This document shows positions 35,390 to 64,000 of a DNA stretch of 64,000 nt, one piece after another. The translations under genes and the position numbers were made by a program. This DNA is from Xestospongia bergquistia. Taxonomy: Eukaryota; Porifera; Demospongiae; Haplosclerida; Petrosiidae. Location of the stretch: positions 2,806,155 through 2,870,154 of the forward strand of contig OZ014422.1 in assembly GCA_963965975.1 (NCBI GenBank), read 5' to 3'. Under the pieces are notes generated by a model, which was given only the letters and a program-made list of their open reading frames with translations, did no database searches and had not been told where the DNA came from. Within the stretch, counting starts at the first letter, position 1. Each line of letters opens with the position of its first letter.

Positions 35390-37003
35390 ATGGCGGCAGC
35401 CCAAAGTAGTTTAGAAACTCGCCGTTTCTTTGCCCAACACATTCTTCATTGTAACAACGACCTGTCAAAATTACAGCAAGCCTTTCAACAGGCTTTTGGC
35501 AACGAGAGTGACAAGAAATCGATTTTTGAGCAGTCTTTTCGTGATGTAATGCGAGATATTATTGTTGACAGTCACAAAACTGCAGTAGAGTCGTGTAAAT
35601 CCCTTGTTGTCTTAGCCATCCACAGTGCTGAAACTGATATCTGTTATCATTCTGTTCCGTTCCTTCTTCTTTCAGACGCTTTTGATTGCATCACACTCAA
35701 CCTTTGTGAGCACTTGTTTGATGTTGTTGAGACCCATGTAAAAACTTGGACGAAACCTACTTTCTTTAGTTCGGGTAAAATCCTCTTGCTTCGTATGTGT
35801 AATGATCTCCTTAGACGGCTCTCCTCCTCACAAAATACATTATTTTGTGGACGTATACAACTCTTTCTTGCTCGTTTGTTTCCTCTTTCTGAAAAGTCTG
35901 CTCTTAATCTTATGAGTCATTTCAATTTAGAGAATGTCACTTCATATAATGCAAAGAAACCAACAACAGATTCTGGAAAACAGAAACAAACTGAAGAGGA
36001 AGAAGGTGAAGAAATGGAATTAGAATTACCCTCAGAAAATACCTTGGCATCAGAACGACCAGTTGATTATAATCTTTATCAAAAGTTGTGGTACTTACAA
36101 GACTTTTTTCGTCAGCCTACACAATGTTTCCATAGTGATCGTTGGAAAACCTTCACAGCTACTGTTCAAGAAGTCCTTCAATCATTTTCTAGTTATAAAT
36201 TAGAGCATATCCAGACAAAGAAAAGAAGCAAAGATGACACAATGGAGGTCACCTCACAAACATTTACTAGTTCACATTATTTTGCGAAATATTTAACCAG
36301 TGAAAACTTAGTCAACTTACAATTGAGCGATAGTCATTTTCGACGTCATGTTCTCATTCAACTACTCATCTTGTTTCAGTATGTCACTGGTGATGTTAAA
36401 TTCAAGAATTCATCACAAATTCTAACTGATGCCCAAGCGCTTTGGGTGAGTGACACTACTACTAAAGTATATAACTTGTTAAGTGAGACACCACCTGATG
36501 GCAAACAGTTTGCAGACTACATTCGTCTTGTCATTCAAAGAGAAGAGACTTGGATAACATGGAAAAACGAAGGTTGTCCCTCTTTTGAAAAAAGTCAAGT
36601 CCAGTCTTCCATACCTACTCAATCCCCTCGAGTGAGACTTGGTGACAAACTCTATAAGACAAAAGAAGAAAAAGACATTGGTAGCAAAGAGCTTTCTCGA
36701 CTTTGGAACCTCTGTCCTGATAACCTTGATTCTTGTACTTCAGCTGAGCGTATTTTTGTCCCTCCTCTTGACATTTTTCTGGAAGAAGCTCTGGAGCAAG
36801 CTAAACCAGATTCTCAAGTCTCAAAAGAAGATAAAATAATAAATAAACCTAATTATTGTTGGCAAGCACTACGTCTTCTTTCACGAGAAAGCCCCCACTT
36901 CTTTCCCTATTCCAACCAATCTCAGATACGTCCACTCGATGAATACTTAGAAAATGTGATTGTACAAACTGCAAAAGACTTTCAAGCCAATGGCTCTTCA
37001 TAA
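35390..37003 (+). CDS. THOC1: THO complex subunit 1
   Basis: A single uninterrupted frame of 537 residues. THOC1 (HPR1) is a core subunit of THO/TREX, which couples transcription to mRNA packaging and export in the nucleus. Strong family signatures include LLRMCNDLLRRLS, NTLFCGRIQLFLARLFPLSE, NLENVTSYN, PVDYNLYQKLWYLQDFFR, LQLSDSHFRRHVLIQLLILF, TWKNEGCPSFEK, LSRLWNLCPDN and CWQALRLLSRESPHFF. Human THOC1 is about 657 residues with a C-terminal death domain; this protein stops before that domain. The ATG at 35390 is chosen; an in-frame GTG lies three codons earlier. The lack of introns is striking beside its many-exon neighbours and raises the question of a retrocopy that took over this promoter, though the locus looks functional. 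Confidence 0.95.
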   Translation: MAAAQSSLETRRFFAQHILHCNNDLSKLQQAFQQAFGNESDKKSIFEQSFRDVMRDIIVDSHKTAVESCKSLVVLAIHSAETDICYHSVPFLLLSDAFDCITLNLCEHLFDVVETHVKTWTKPTFFSSGKILLLRMCNDLLRRLSSSQNTLFCGRIQLFLARLFPLSEKSALNLMSHFNLENVTSYNAKKPTTDSGKQKQTEEEEGEEMELELPSENTLASERPVDYNLYQKLWYLQDFFRQPTQCFHSDRWKTFTATVQEVLQSFSSYKLEHIQTKKRSKDDTMEVTSQTFTSSHYFAKYLTSENLVNLQLSDSHFRRHVLIQLLILFQYVTGDVKFKNSSQILTDAQALWVSDTTTKVYNLLSETPPDGKQFADYIRLVIQREETWITWKNEGCPSFEKSQVQSSIPTQSPRVRLGDKLYKTKEEKDIGSKELSRLWNLCPDNLDSCTSAERIFVPPLDIFLEEALEQAKPDSQVSKEDKIINKPNYCWQALRLLSRESPHFFPYSNQSQIRPLDEYLENVIVQTAKDFQANGSS

Positions 37004-37151
37004 TCTCTTATAACAACATTGAAGTAATTGATGATTATGATAAGTTGTTATGTATTGTTTTCTTGATAACATTATTAAAGGAATGAATTATTTCAACAGA
37101 ATTCAAAATTTATATTCTGATAAATGAAATTAATGTTATATTCTACTTCTA

Positions 37152-39192
37152 TTACTGATTGTTTAGTTGTATGAGAAATCTTAATCCTATTCCCACAAGA
37201 CGAGAAAAAATGGGCCTGAATATACGGTCATAGGACAGTGAATAGATTATGTGAAAGAGAAGTAGATAGAACAAAATGTCCAGGGCAAAAGAGGGCAGAA
37301 GATAGCAGACTACTTGTCCAACAACCATCAAGATTAAATAAAAGGTAATGTACAAAAAAATACTCGTCAACAAAGATCTAAAAAGTGAAGGTATTAATCA
37401 AATGGATGGATGACTGGATGAACTCACTTCAACGCAGTTCTCTCACGCACAGCTCTCATGCGTAATTTGTTCCTTAAGTCTTTCACTTCCCTTAAGGTAG
37501 CTGTTACACAGTGTAACAAAATAATGATAGAGAGAAATAGGTCTGAAGGCAACCAGGTGAGAACATAAGCTGCTACCACAAGATGAGGAACAAGAAGAAT
37601 CTCAATAAATATGGCTATCAGTTGATTACGAGTTGGTTCCTGTTTGGACACCTAATGACAAGAGATAATTAAATCATTTTTTAAAATAGTTACTTACATC
37701 TTCAGATGGTTTTTCAGGTAACTTGTCCATTTTCTCATCAGCATCATCAACTCTAGTTTCTCCTTGTCCTTCCTCTTCTTCAATTGCTCCTTTGATGGAT
37801 TCAACTTTGATTTGTTCCTTTGGTATTTCAATGGCTGGCTCTTCAATAGTTGGGACAGTCACCTCCCCTCGATGCAACTGAGCTTGAACAACAGGTAGAA
37901 ATATCTCATAATAACGAAAGAAATAAAGATAGCCAAACGTCAGACGAGGAAATATTTTATACGTCAAGAGAAGCAACACCACATCTTCTTTGTTAGAAGC
38001 CTAAGAGAGATAAGCTTCATTTATCAAGTTCCTACTTGATTTACTAACCTTGAATTCATCAAAGTTACGTGGAGGAGCATATTGAACCTCTCGTAATTCA
38101 TCAATTGATAGTAACAATGAAGTCCTAGACACATCACTATCTACTCCGTAAGACTTAAGACTATCATCAGTTAGCTTTATCAAGTGACGACCATCAATTT
38201 TCTTCAAATACAAAAATGCAATCTAATGTTTGTTGAGACATGATCTTCTTACCTCCTTTTCAAAGATATCATGAGCATCCTTTTGAACAGATTCTCCAAG
38301 ACCTCCCAACCATTGCAGAACATCAGGATTGGACCAATGAGAGACAGGTTTACGTATAAAGCTACTTCCCATGCCTCCCATTGCCCATATACCAGCTGAC
38401 ACAATAACAATCTGAAAAAAATTTCATTCATTTTAATATTGACTATATGTATTTATAACTTACACCAACAAATATAGCGCAAAAGAATACAGCTGCTAAG
38501 AAACATAGCACATCAATTCGAGCGTTAATTTGTCTCCTTACTGGTCGAGTCTGTTGCCATAGGTTACCTTGTTGTACATTGTTGTATTGTCTTATTACTT
38601 CTAATTCAGATGTTGACATAGCATCTCGTCTCTCCTTGGTTTTATCAGGAAATGTATGCTCCAAAATATCTCTACATTTAAAAATAAATTCACATTGTAA
38701 TATGTTCATTTCTTTTACATACCTAAATATAACATTGACAGATGGGAGACGGCCTAACTGTTGAGCCCATGGCTGACGACACATGGGACAAAGGAGGGTG
38801 GGGTTACGCGATGTTTGCCACATATGTGCTAGACAGACGTGACAAAAGCTATGACCACAATTTAACGTAATAGGATCAAGTAGTAGTTGGAAACACACAC
38901 CACACATCATTGTGCTCATAATGCCTTCCTCGCTTGTTTTAGTCGTCTCCTCCATTTTATCTGGTGTTAACGTATTGTCTTTACTAACGTCTTGTTCTTC
39001 CTTCTCTTGAGGTACCATTGCATCATCTGGCAAAGTGGGCGTGGTTGATTGTGTATCACTGGGAGCTGTTGGGGCTAACATGTCTTCATCTGTAGTAGCA
39101 GATTCTGTTTCACTTTCGTCAGCAGCTCTAGGATAAAATGTTTCATCATAAGAGACTTGCTTCAACTCTTGATCTTGGTCCGAAGTGGACAT
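37152..39192 (-). CDS. BFAR: BFAR-like RING-SAM membrane E3 ligase
   Basis: Seven exons (38723-39192, 38464-38671, 38253-38411, 38049-38222, 37698-38000, 37428-37651, 37152-37377) join in frame to 587 residues. BFAR is an ER-anchored ubiquitin ligase that restrains apoptosis. Order: acidic Ser/Thr-rich N-terminus (1-90), C3HC4 RING (about 97-138, CGVC, CGHSFCHVC, CPMC), membrane segment (about 205-230), SAM domain (about 242-315, WLGGLGE, HLIKLTDDSLKSYGV), a segment like the family's YLYLFDYTDTFLP (YLYFFRYYEIFLP), an acidic insert, and two to three hydrophobic C-terminal segments. Human BFAR is 450 residues; the extra length lies in the N-terminus and the acidic insert. The in-frame codons upstream of 39192 start with GTG and are not used. 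It converges on THOC1 with 148 bases between stops. Confidence 0.93.
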
Positions 39193-39475
39193 CCTCTGAT
39201 ACCTACATAGAACAAATACCAATTGGTACAAGCTCTTTTGCTTCTTTCCGCTATGATACAGAGCCACGCCTCTAACTAACCACGCCTACATTCACAGTTT
39301 TTCAAACGTATAATTAGAATTAGTCAAATAACCACCACTTTTGTAGTTCGTTAAGTAGATAGGCCCTTGACTTCAGAGGGATTAGTCGCTGTGGTACAAA
39401 AAATCATAAAAGGTAATTTTAATATAAGACAAGTTACTAGTTAGTTTACTTACCTTTTTATTATAAAATAGTGCC
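39193..39475. promoter_or_regulatory. Shared upstream region of BFAR and NDE1
   Basis: 283 bases between divergent start codons. A possible acceptor just before the BFAR start (aggtatcagagg on the minus strand) suggests a non-coding first exon there. No canonical core-promoter motif is obvious. Confidence 0.5.
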
Positions 39476-40522
39476 ATGAGTCTCAATGAAGCCATGTCAT
39501 TTGGAAGCGTTGAAGAAGAACTAGAATACTGGAAAGATCAAACTGTACAGTTGAGACGAGAGTGAGTTGATAAAATCATTAAGGATAATATAATAGATAA
39601 TTGATAAGTTATAAACTTCGTTATTAAAGATATTGCTCAATAAAAATGAAATATCTGGCAGGCATTGTTTTCTGGTTAGTCTCATGAGCCCAGCCTCTCT
39701 TCACTTGGACCTTAGGGTCTGTTTATCTTTTTAAAATCATGGAATGGGAATGAGGATGTGCTTTGAATAACATAATGGCAAGTCTACTATGTACACATCA
39801 CATTGAGTATTATACTGCTTGTAATGAACCAGATCATTTTTAGTAAAATGGCTGCTTTTAGGCTATTTCATTTCAGAAGATATGTATTATAGAATCTTTT
39901 GTGGATTTTATGAAACTCACAAAAGTTTTTTAAAACCTGCTCCCTAAAATTTGTATTGTATATAAGAAGTTTGGGTTATTAATGACTACGTCTACTATTT
40001 GTAAATCATGGTCAGGGATTTGATCATGAATATAGTAAATTTTTTAATTTTTAGTTTGTTGTCTGTGATCCGTTCAATAATTGTATAAAAGATTCAAGTA
40101 TCATATCACTTATATGTTTAAAATGTTATCTATGTTATTGTATATGCATCTCTTTGATTTTGTAAAGGCCATTTTTAGTTCTTTTGTATATTTATGGAGT
40201 TAGAGCATGATTGGTATGTGTTACTTTACAGAAGATAATTACAGTTTATTTTGTTTCTCTGATGTTATTTTAATGCCATCATCTGATAACTGTACTAGTA
40301 GTCATGTGATTTACGTGTCTATTTATTGCCTTTTAATAAAATAAAAATTGATAACTCTTGTTACTTGATGATTTGAGTTTCCCAAATGTTGCCAGCTGTT
40401 TGATGAAAAGCATAGTTATATGAAATCAAATTGAAAGCTTTCTAATAACTGACTGTTCTTTTGATACATTGATAAATATTAGCTGTGATATCTGTAATCT
40501 TAGTCTGATTCTCTCTTTCTCA

Positions 40523-40573
<51 letters not shown>

Positions 40574-42717
40574 AGGTTAGAAGAATTAAGAGCTGAGTTT
40601 GATGAATTTCAAGAGAATAGTAGAGATCTTGAGGCTGAGTTAGAGACCTCATTAGAACAGACAGAAGCTAAGAACAGAGAATTACAAGCTAAAGTTCAAA
40701 GATTGGAAGAAGAAAATGAACAGATTAAGGTACTACCCCCATCATAACACTGTTGCCAGAATATCTCATCCAACTACAATGTCCATACATTTATATCACT
40801 CTTACTACTACCATATATGTCTATAAAGACATATATATCAATATAGTTTGTGTATTAACTGGTAGAGATTGGGCAATAATGAGTACACACAACAAGTTAT
40901 GTCAGGTGGTTGGCCTGTTTTATTTGTAATACTCCCTGACAGCATCCTGTAACAGCTGTTATTCTAAACCTATCCTTTCAATTGGTTTACTCTTCACCTT
41001 TCTTAAAAACTGACTCTTTACATGTATCCAGTCAACAAAGAGAACAATAAAAAAACTATCATTTAAAGAAAATTCAAATTTAAAGTTGTTTATGTTTTTT
41101 TAGTGGGGTAGTATATACTTTGTGTGTCGTGTGATATCTTCCCACTTTGATAACATCTGTCTTATCTCATTGTTTATCCCTCATTTCTAAACTTACGAAT
41201 CCATTTTACTCATCTGTACAACACCTATCTGTCCAATTTTTATATATTCTTATTTTCCATCCATTGTATTTATTCTCTCTATTTCAGACCAGATTAGAGG
41301 CTCAATCTACAGAGTCTTACGTCACTGTTAGCACATTACAAGCAGAGAAATTAGAATTGATTCAAATCAAAGACTCTATAATGAAATATGTCAGAGAATT
41401 GGAACAGATCAATGATGACTTAGAACGAGGAAAAAGGTATAAAAATCACTTGATAACATATCTTGTGTTATATCACTAACATCTGTGAACAATGTAGTAC
41501 TAGGTGGCCATATTATACTGTTGTGTTAATATTTACTAATGTGTATGTGTGTGTGTCATTAACACCATTGTTTTGTATACAAACCTTTTGTATGATAACA
41601 CACATTGGTAGCAGTATTGGTAGAACAGACTCATCTCATGCTAGTTTCCACATTGTTGAGTTAATGAACTGTGTATCATATTTTACATACCATAGCTAAT
41701 AATCAATTTGTGATGACTACCATCTTCATCCTGTGTTAATATGTGTGGGACTAATTGTATTGTAACACCCAGCAACTTGTGATAGTTCTTAATATAGATG
41801 TATCTCAAATTACTGTTTTATTCTTTGAGTGCAAATAGAACTCCTACTGTTTGATGTTTACGCTTATTATGATTGAATAACTAACATTAAATTATATGTG
41901 TATTCGTTATTAGAGTAACTATGACATCATTGGATGATTTTGAAACCAAGTTAAACCAGGTTAGTCTCTCTCACACACACACACACACTCAATTACCACA
42001 TTTTCTGTACTAGGCATTAGAAAGAAATGCTATATTAGAAAATGAACTCGATGAAAAAGATCAACTTTCTGTTGCCTGTCAGAGACTGAAAGATGAAGTT
42101 AGAGGTATAAGCCACAATTATGTAATCAAACTTAACCACATCTCTTATGATCTTTTTATGTAGATTTAAGATCAGAGCTTGAAATTAAGATCAAAGTAGG
42201 ACACCAGAACAAGTCAGAAGAAGCAAATCATTCTCCAATATCTTCTCGGCTTGCAGCTTCACAACCATCAACTATATCAGTTGGAATTCCTACGTCTCCT
42301 ATGATGAGGGTCACACCCACTGGCACACCCACTCATGCTGCAATACCACAGCCTCAACCTATCACACCATCTGCTAGAATCTCAGCTCTAAACATGGTGG
42401 GAGAATTGCTAAGAAAAGTGGGGGTAAGGATAGAGACAATACAATGTTGAATGATTATTTTAACTATGAACTAGGCGTTAGAGACAAGATTGGCATCTTG
42501 TCGTACTAACATATCTAAAGATACTATGAGACACACAAGATCAGGCAGTCCTATAGTTGGGTCTCCTAGGTAAGCCAATAAATAGATTGGCTATTGTCAT
42601 GATCACTTATTGTTTTATAGGGTAAAACGTATGCATAAGTTAAATGGTGAGACACCTACAGGAAATGTTACTATACCTCAACCAGCTGTAGGCAACCTAA
42701 CAAAAATAACTGTGTAG
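39476..42717 (+). CDS. NDE1: NDE1/NDEL1 (NudE) dynein-LIS1 adaptor
   Basis: Eight exons (39476-39561, 40576-40729, 41288-41436, 41914-41959, 42014-42104, 42164-42423, 42475-42569, 42621-42717) join to 325 residues, matching the family length of about 335-345. NDE1/NDEL1 binds LIS1 and cytoplasmic dynein in nuclear positioning, mitosis and transport. The N-terminus FGSVEEELEYWKDQTVQLRRELEELR is diagnostic, followed by a long coiled coil to about residue 175 (LEAELETSLEQ, LRAKVQRLEEENEQIK-like, YVRELEQINDDLERGKR, LERNAILENELDEK) and a Pro/Ser/Thr-rich C-terminus with [24 protein letters not shown]. Only one copy is seen, as expected before the vertebrate NDE1/NDEL1 split. Intron 1 is about 1 kb and ends in CT and CA repeats. 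Confidence 0.95.
39562..40575 (+). other. NDE1 intron 1 with CT/CA repeat at 3' end
   Basis: No gene seen in this 1-kb intron. Its last 60 bases are a CT run followed by a CA run, which directly abut the acceptor and form the polypyrimidine tract. Confidence 0.7.
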
Positions 42718-43029
42718 TCTATTTCATCAACCCACATTATATCATGATGTGTGTCTCAACAAAGTTTATTGCAGGAACATGCATTTGTTGTTGTTGTTAC
42801 TGTTAAAGTGTGATATGTTGTGTCATGTTTTTGTTATTTAATATTATATTATTAGCAGATACAAATTATGATAACATATTTTATAATCTCAAGCATAAAT
42901 CTCTTAAGCAAATCAGCAAAAAAGGTAAAGCTAAAAAGGTTTGCTAAAACAAAGTATATAAAAAAAGGAATTGTTTTTAGTTCTTATATGTATACCAATA
43001 ATGTGTATTGTAGGTTAATGTGTATGTAG
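42718..43029. other. Intergenic between convergent genes
   Basis: 312 bases between the NDE1 stop and the dynein heavy-chain stop. It must hold both 3' ends. A GTT run near 42786-42803 is the only repeat; no further gene is seen. Confidence 0.5.
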
Positions 43030-60154
<17,125 letters not shown>

Positions 60155-60924
60155 GACCTCCAATAGCTGCAATGACAAACAGTAACATTATGAATATTGT
60201 TATTTAAATAATTAAATTTGTAGGTCCGAGACTCATTCTCAGTACATGAATGTTGTTGTTAATTGTGTGTGTCACAGACACACCCATTGATAGCTCATGT
60301 TATTATGGTCTAAGATAAAAAATGAATGCTAATTTGTCATATTAGTTTTCTACTTAATAGTTAGTACATTTTTGAACATAGCAATAGTGGTAGCTGCTAG
60401 ACTACATTAAAATAATTATTAGGCAACATTTTTAGAATGAGGAACCCAAATGACAGTGTTGAAGGCTTTATCATGATATAGTATATATAGATGACCCTAT
60501 ATTACTAAAGCCAGTCAAACTTACATAACTGTCTAATCTTATGTAGTATATATAGATGAACCATATATTATTAAAGTCAGTCAAACTTTAACATAACTGT
60601 CTTTATACTAATCTTAGAAGTCAATTGCTACATATAATAATGCTATCTTTGCATCCTTTATAAATAATATTGCAATAGATTAATCTCATGCATTGGTGCA
60701 GTAATGTAAGGCTAACTTACTTTTTTTATGCTGCAGCTAGGAAAGGATTTGGCTTGTTTCCACTAACAACAGTGTTGTAGAAACGAACTCACCAGCAGAA
60801 AAAAGGCGCTCGGTTTAGTTAGGGCGTATTTTTTCTTTTGTTCGTTATCCAGCCACACCCATCATGTTTCTTAAAAAAATGGGGTGGGGCTCATAAATAC
60901 TTTCTCTTTTGAATAGCAGAAAAA
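60155..60924. promoter_or_regulatory. Divergent upstream region, dynein and receptor kinase
   Basis: 770 bases between divergent start codons. A direct repeat of about 60 bases occurs (atagtatatatagatgaccc / gtagtatatatagatgaacc, near 60477 and 60544, each followed by attactaaagccagtcaaac-like sequence). A cataaata TATA-like stretch lies about 35 bases before the receptor-kinase ATG. No gene seen. Confidence 0.5.
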
Positions 60925-63900
60925 ATGACTCTAGTTATATATACATGTGTTGGACTACTTCTCTTGATTGCTCTTACTCATGGACAACCTGGTAAAATCA
61001 GTAGAATATTCTATTCAATATTATTATGTTGTCATTTAGAGTGTCAAGCTCCAGTAACTCCCCTTTTAACAAATAGTCACCTCCTTGGTTTCCATAACTG
61101 TCAACTGATAAATGGGAGCCTTATATTGGGATATAGAGATTGTACACAGTCATGTACCATCACTGACTTTTCTTCACTAAGTAACTTAAACACCATCACT
61201 GACTCCTTTGTTATCCAGTGTTGTAACACACTCACTACCATCCCACCTCTACCAAGATTGACTTCTGTGCAAGGAACCTTTCGAGTTTATTATAATTCAG
61301 GTTTACGTAGTCTTGGTACTGGACTGATATTAGCTACAGTGGGAAACATTGAAATTGCTCAGAATGTAGCTCTAACGTCTATTGATGGTCTACAGCACCT
61401 TGCTAACATTAATGGGTACATATCCATCAGCTACAACCCTTCTCTGACCAGTATAACAGGCCTAACTAGCTTGGTCACCATTAGAGGCTCTGAATTAGTA
61501 AGTGGACATGCATTGAAGATACTATACAATGTTGCTTTGACTGATATTACTGGACTAAAAGAACTTCGTACAATTGAATATGGAGCAGTTCATATAGAAG
61601 GGAATACACAACTTTGTTATGCAGGATATCCAAAATGGAATTATGGCTCTTATGGTTCACGTTACTCTACAGGAGACAAAGGTATAGATTGGCGCAGTAT
61701 ACTGACAGTAACATGGCAATTTACTTGGGGTAGCAATGGAGTACCAATGTTAATTATTCGAGACAATGGCAATGAAACAACATGTGGTAAGAATCATGTG
61801 ACTTTGAAAAGCCATGTTTATTTAATATTGTATCATTTTAGTATCAGCAAGCTGCCACAGTTCATGTACAACAGGTGCAGGCTGTTTAGGTCCCAATGAA
61901 GCGGATTTATGTGGCAGATGCTATCAAACAAACACAATCAATTCCTGCAATGAAGTGAATTCTCCTGGTAGTGAGCAACAGACATGTTACACATTGTGGC
62001 CTCCAACTGAGCTCCCATTTTCTGCCATATTTGGACTATTAGTTGGTCTAGGTGGTATTCTTATTCTCATAATAGTGATTGCTATTTTGGTTGTGGGATG
62101 CAAATTATACAATCGATTTAATGATGAAAAAGGAGGAAATTATAATGTCTATGTAAGAAAAAAGAATTTTCTCTCTTACATATTTGACTATTTATCACTT
62201 TAGAGTAATGCAGAGTCAGGTTATGGCAGATCACAAGAAAGAAAGCATTATGCAGTAACATCTCAACAAAATCAATCTGCCAGTAATATCGCTGAGACTA
62301 CCAAAACTCAGAAACTATTGTCTCAATATGAACCAGTTGGATCTTTAACTAAAAAAGTCAATTCATTTGCTATTAGGCAGAAAAAATTGCAGAATGAAGA
62401 AGACTCAACAGATCAGGAAGTAGAAATTGTGGAGACACATTTAGGCTACGAGAAAGATGATGAACAAGAAGAGGAAGATGACCTGATGGAGTTTCCATCT
62501 CAAAAAATTCAACTTACACAAGAGATTGGTCAGGGAACATTTGGAAAAGTAAGTCCTTCAACAAATGTTGATTTTGTTAGTACTTACTTTTACATGTATA
62601 GGTATACAAAGCATTAGCTACTGGTATCCTATTTGAAGATAAGGAGACACCAGTTGTAGTCAAGGTAAGTAATATTATTATAAATATTTAACATTTATTT
62701 ATTTGTATAGCAATGCTATCAAAATGCTTCTGAAGAAGAATTGGAAAATTTTTTACAGCCAGCTGAAGCCATGAGGTCAGGAAAAATATAACCTGTGAAT
62801 ACATAATTCATTTCAATGCTGTTAGACATCTCAATCATGAGAACATACTTTCTCTTTTGGGTGTAAGTGTAGATGGCTCAAATATGATGATAATCATGGA
62901 GGACTGCATTAATGGAAACCTCAAAATCTACCTGAAAAAAAATCGGCCTCGTTTTGCTGTATGGAAGAGAGATGGTACTCTCGTACAAATGATTTGTGAT
63001 ATGGCAAATGGGCTGCTTTACCTTCATACAATGGAAATATTTCACAAGTTAGTAATGTTATTGTAAAGCCACATATAATAGTTTTATTTTTACAGTGACT
63101 TTGCTGCAAGGAACTGCCAAGTAAGTCGTGACAATCGTGTTAAAGTAGGAGATTATGGATTAGCAAGAACAATGTTTCGAGTAAAAACAATTCCATTTAG
63201 TGCTATCATAAACTATTTATTATACATTTAGGGAGATTATTATGCTAGGACACCTGGTCAACAAGCTTGGCCTGTGCGATGGATGGCTCCAGAGATCATA
63301 TTAGACAGAGAGAATGGAGTATTAGATTCTCTGCCAGAAACCGTTGAAAGCAATGTTTGGTGAGTTCCAAGTAGACTTTCTCTAGATCACCTAATCCACA
63401 CTATATTTTACTTTAATAGGTCTTTTGGAATTACACTTTGGGAAGTTTGCAAAGCTTGTGAGCAACCCTATCCTAATATGACAGATGAGATGGTTATTGA
63501 ACTATTGGACAGTAGTGGTGTTTGCAACCTAAAAAACCCAGTACCTTCCCCTGATCCACTCAGTTCTTTGTAAGTGTAGAAGCATAATATAGCTAGCTAG
63601 TGCTTTAATATCTCATTTAATTTAAAGGTATAGAATCATGAAACAATGCTGGAATGCAAAGCAAGACAGACCATCAATGAGAAAATTGACAGATCAACTG
63701 AGTCAATTAAAGGATGGCCTTAAGACAAATTCAGTAGTGTTAAGTGAAGAATTAAGTAGTGAGCTCAAAATCAAACATTCTGCTTCTGACAAAAGAAAGC
63801 GTCGAAGTGAAAGTGAAGAGCCATTATTATTTTCTCAAAGCTCTTTACAAGAAGAAACTGACCAAACAGTGGAGGTCAAAAGCACTGTAGCTTCTAAAAA

Positions 63901-64000
63901 ACTAGCTGAAAAACAACCTACAAAGCAACATACTGATAAACAAGACACAAAACCATTTATAAAAGATAAGAAACAGGCAGTACAAGAGAATACCAAAATA
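60925..64000 (+). CDS. Receptor kinase with L-domain and LMTK-like core (partial)
   Basis: Exons seen: 60925-60991, 61040-61786, 61842-62152, 62204-62548, 62602-62664, 62711-62775, 62826-63047, 63096-63180, 63232-63359, 63420-63569, and 63628 running past the window end. Order: signal peptide (LLLLIALTHG), receptor L-type domain (NCQLINGSLILGY, LTSIDGLQHLANI, LTDITGLKELRTI), a Cys-rich juxtamembrane segment (CHSSC, CLGP, CGRC), one transmembrane helix (FGLLVGLGGILILIIVIAIL), then a kinase: glycine loop GQGTFGKV, VVVK, catalytic loop HNDFAARN, DYG, RWMAPE, SFGITLWEV. HRD reads HND and DFG reads DYG, the latter as in lemur-type (LMTK) kinases. Lys, catalytic Asp and Asn remain, so activity is plausible. 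A Lys/Glu/Ser-rich tail follows and is cut by the window. Confidence 0.88.

Overview
The window looks like nuclear DNA of an early-branching animal, most likely a demosponge (Amphimedon-like). This is an inference from style: very AT-rich DNA, tightly packed genes, mostly tiny introns (about 45-70 bp) with clean GT-AG ends, metazoan-only families (RNF213-like, NDE1, BFAR, receptor tyrosine kinase) and a ciliary dynein gene. No bacterial operons, CRISPR arrays, rRNA or tRNA genes were seen. All genes are multi-exon except THOC1. Splice sites were placed by eye from GT/AG ends, frame continuity and recalled family alignments.

Layout. 1-2148 holds repeats and a promoter-like patch. 2149-4237 (+) is a DNAI2-like dynein intermediate-chain gene that lacks its 5' exons and carries an in-frame stop and a frameshift, so it is probably a pseudogene. 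4480-4835 (-) is a broken piece of a fatty-acid-hydroxylase gene. 5201-7800 (+) is a Kelch-repeat gene. 8159-9024 (-) is an intact hydroxylase copy, with a decayed THOC1 fragment just beyond its promoter (9070-9245). 9831-11901 is a tandem duplication of about 1.03 kb carrying a MITE. 12421-34240 (+) is one giant gene of about sixty exons for an RNF213 (mysterin)-like AAA+ protein. It appears to have lost the RING and RZ zinc fingers and ends in a SAM domain. 34429-35294 (-) is a second intact hydroxylase, head to head with THOC1 (35390-37003, +). 37152-39192 (-) is a BFAR-like RING-SAM membrane protein. 39476-42717 (+) is NDE1/NDEL1. 43030-60154 (-) is a complete outer-arm beta-type dynein heavy chain (DNAH9/11/17 class). 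60925-64000+ (+) is a receptor kinase with an L-domain ectodomain and an LMTK-like kinase core (DYG in place of DFG), cut by the window end.

How the parts relate. Three genes concern dynein: a ciliary intermediate chain (broken), a ciliary heavy chain, and the cytoplasmic dynein/LIS1 regulator NDE1. Two concern ubiquitin ligase families (the RNF213-like protein, BFAR). The hydroxylase/THOC1 head-to-head unit was the source or product of a segmental duplication whose copies lie about 26 kb apart. A small MITE family with self-complementary ends is scattered through the 10-15 kb region. The most unusual items are the zinc-finger-less, SAM-tailed RNF213 homologue and the L-domain/LMTK-like kinase.
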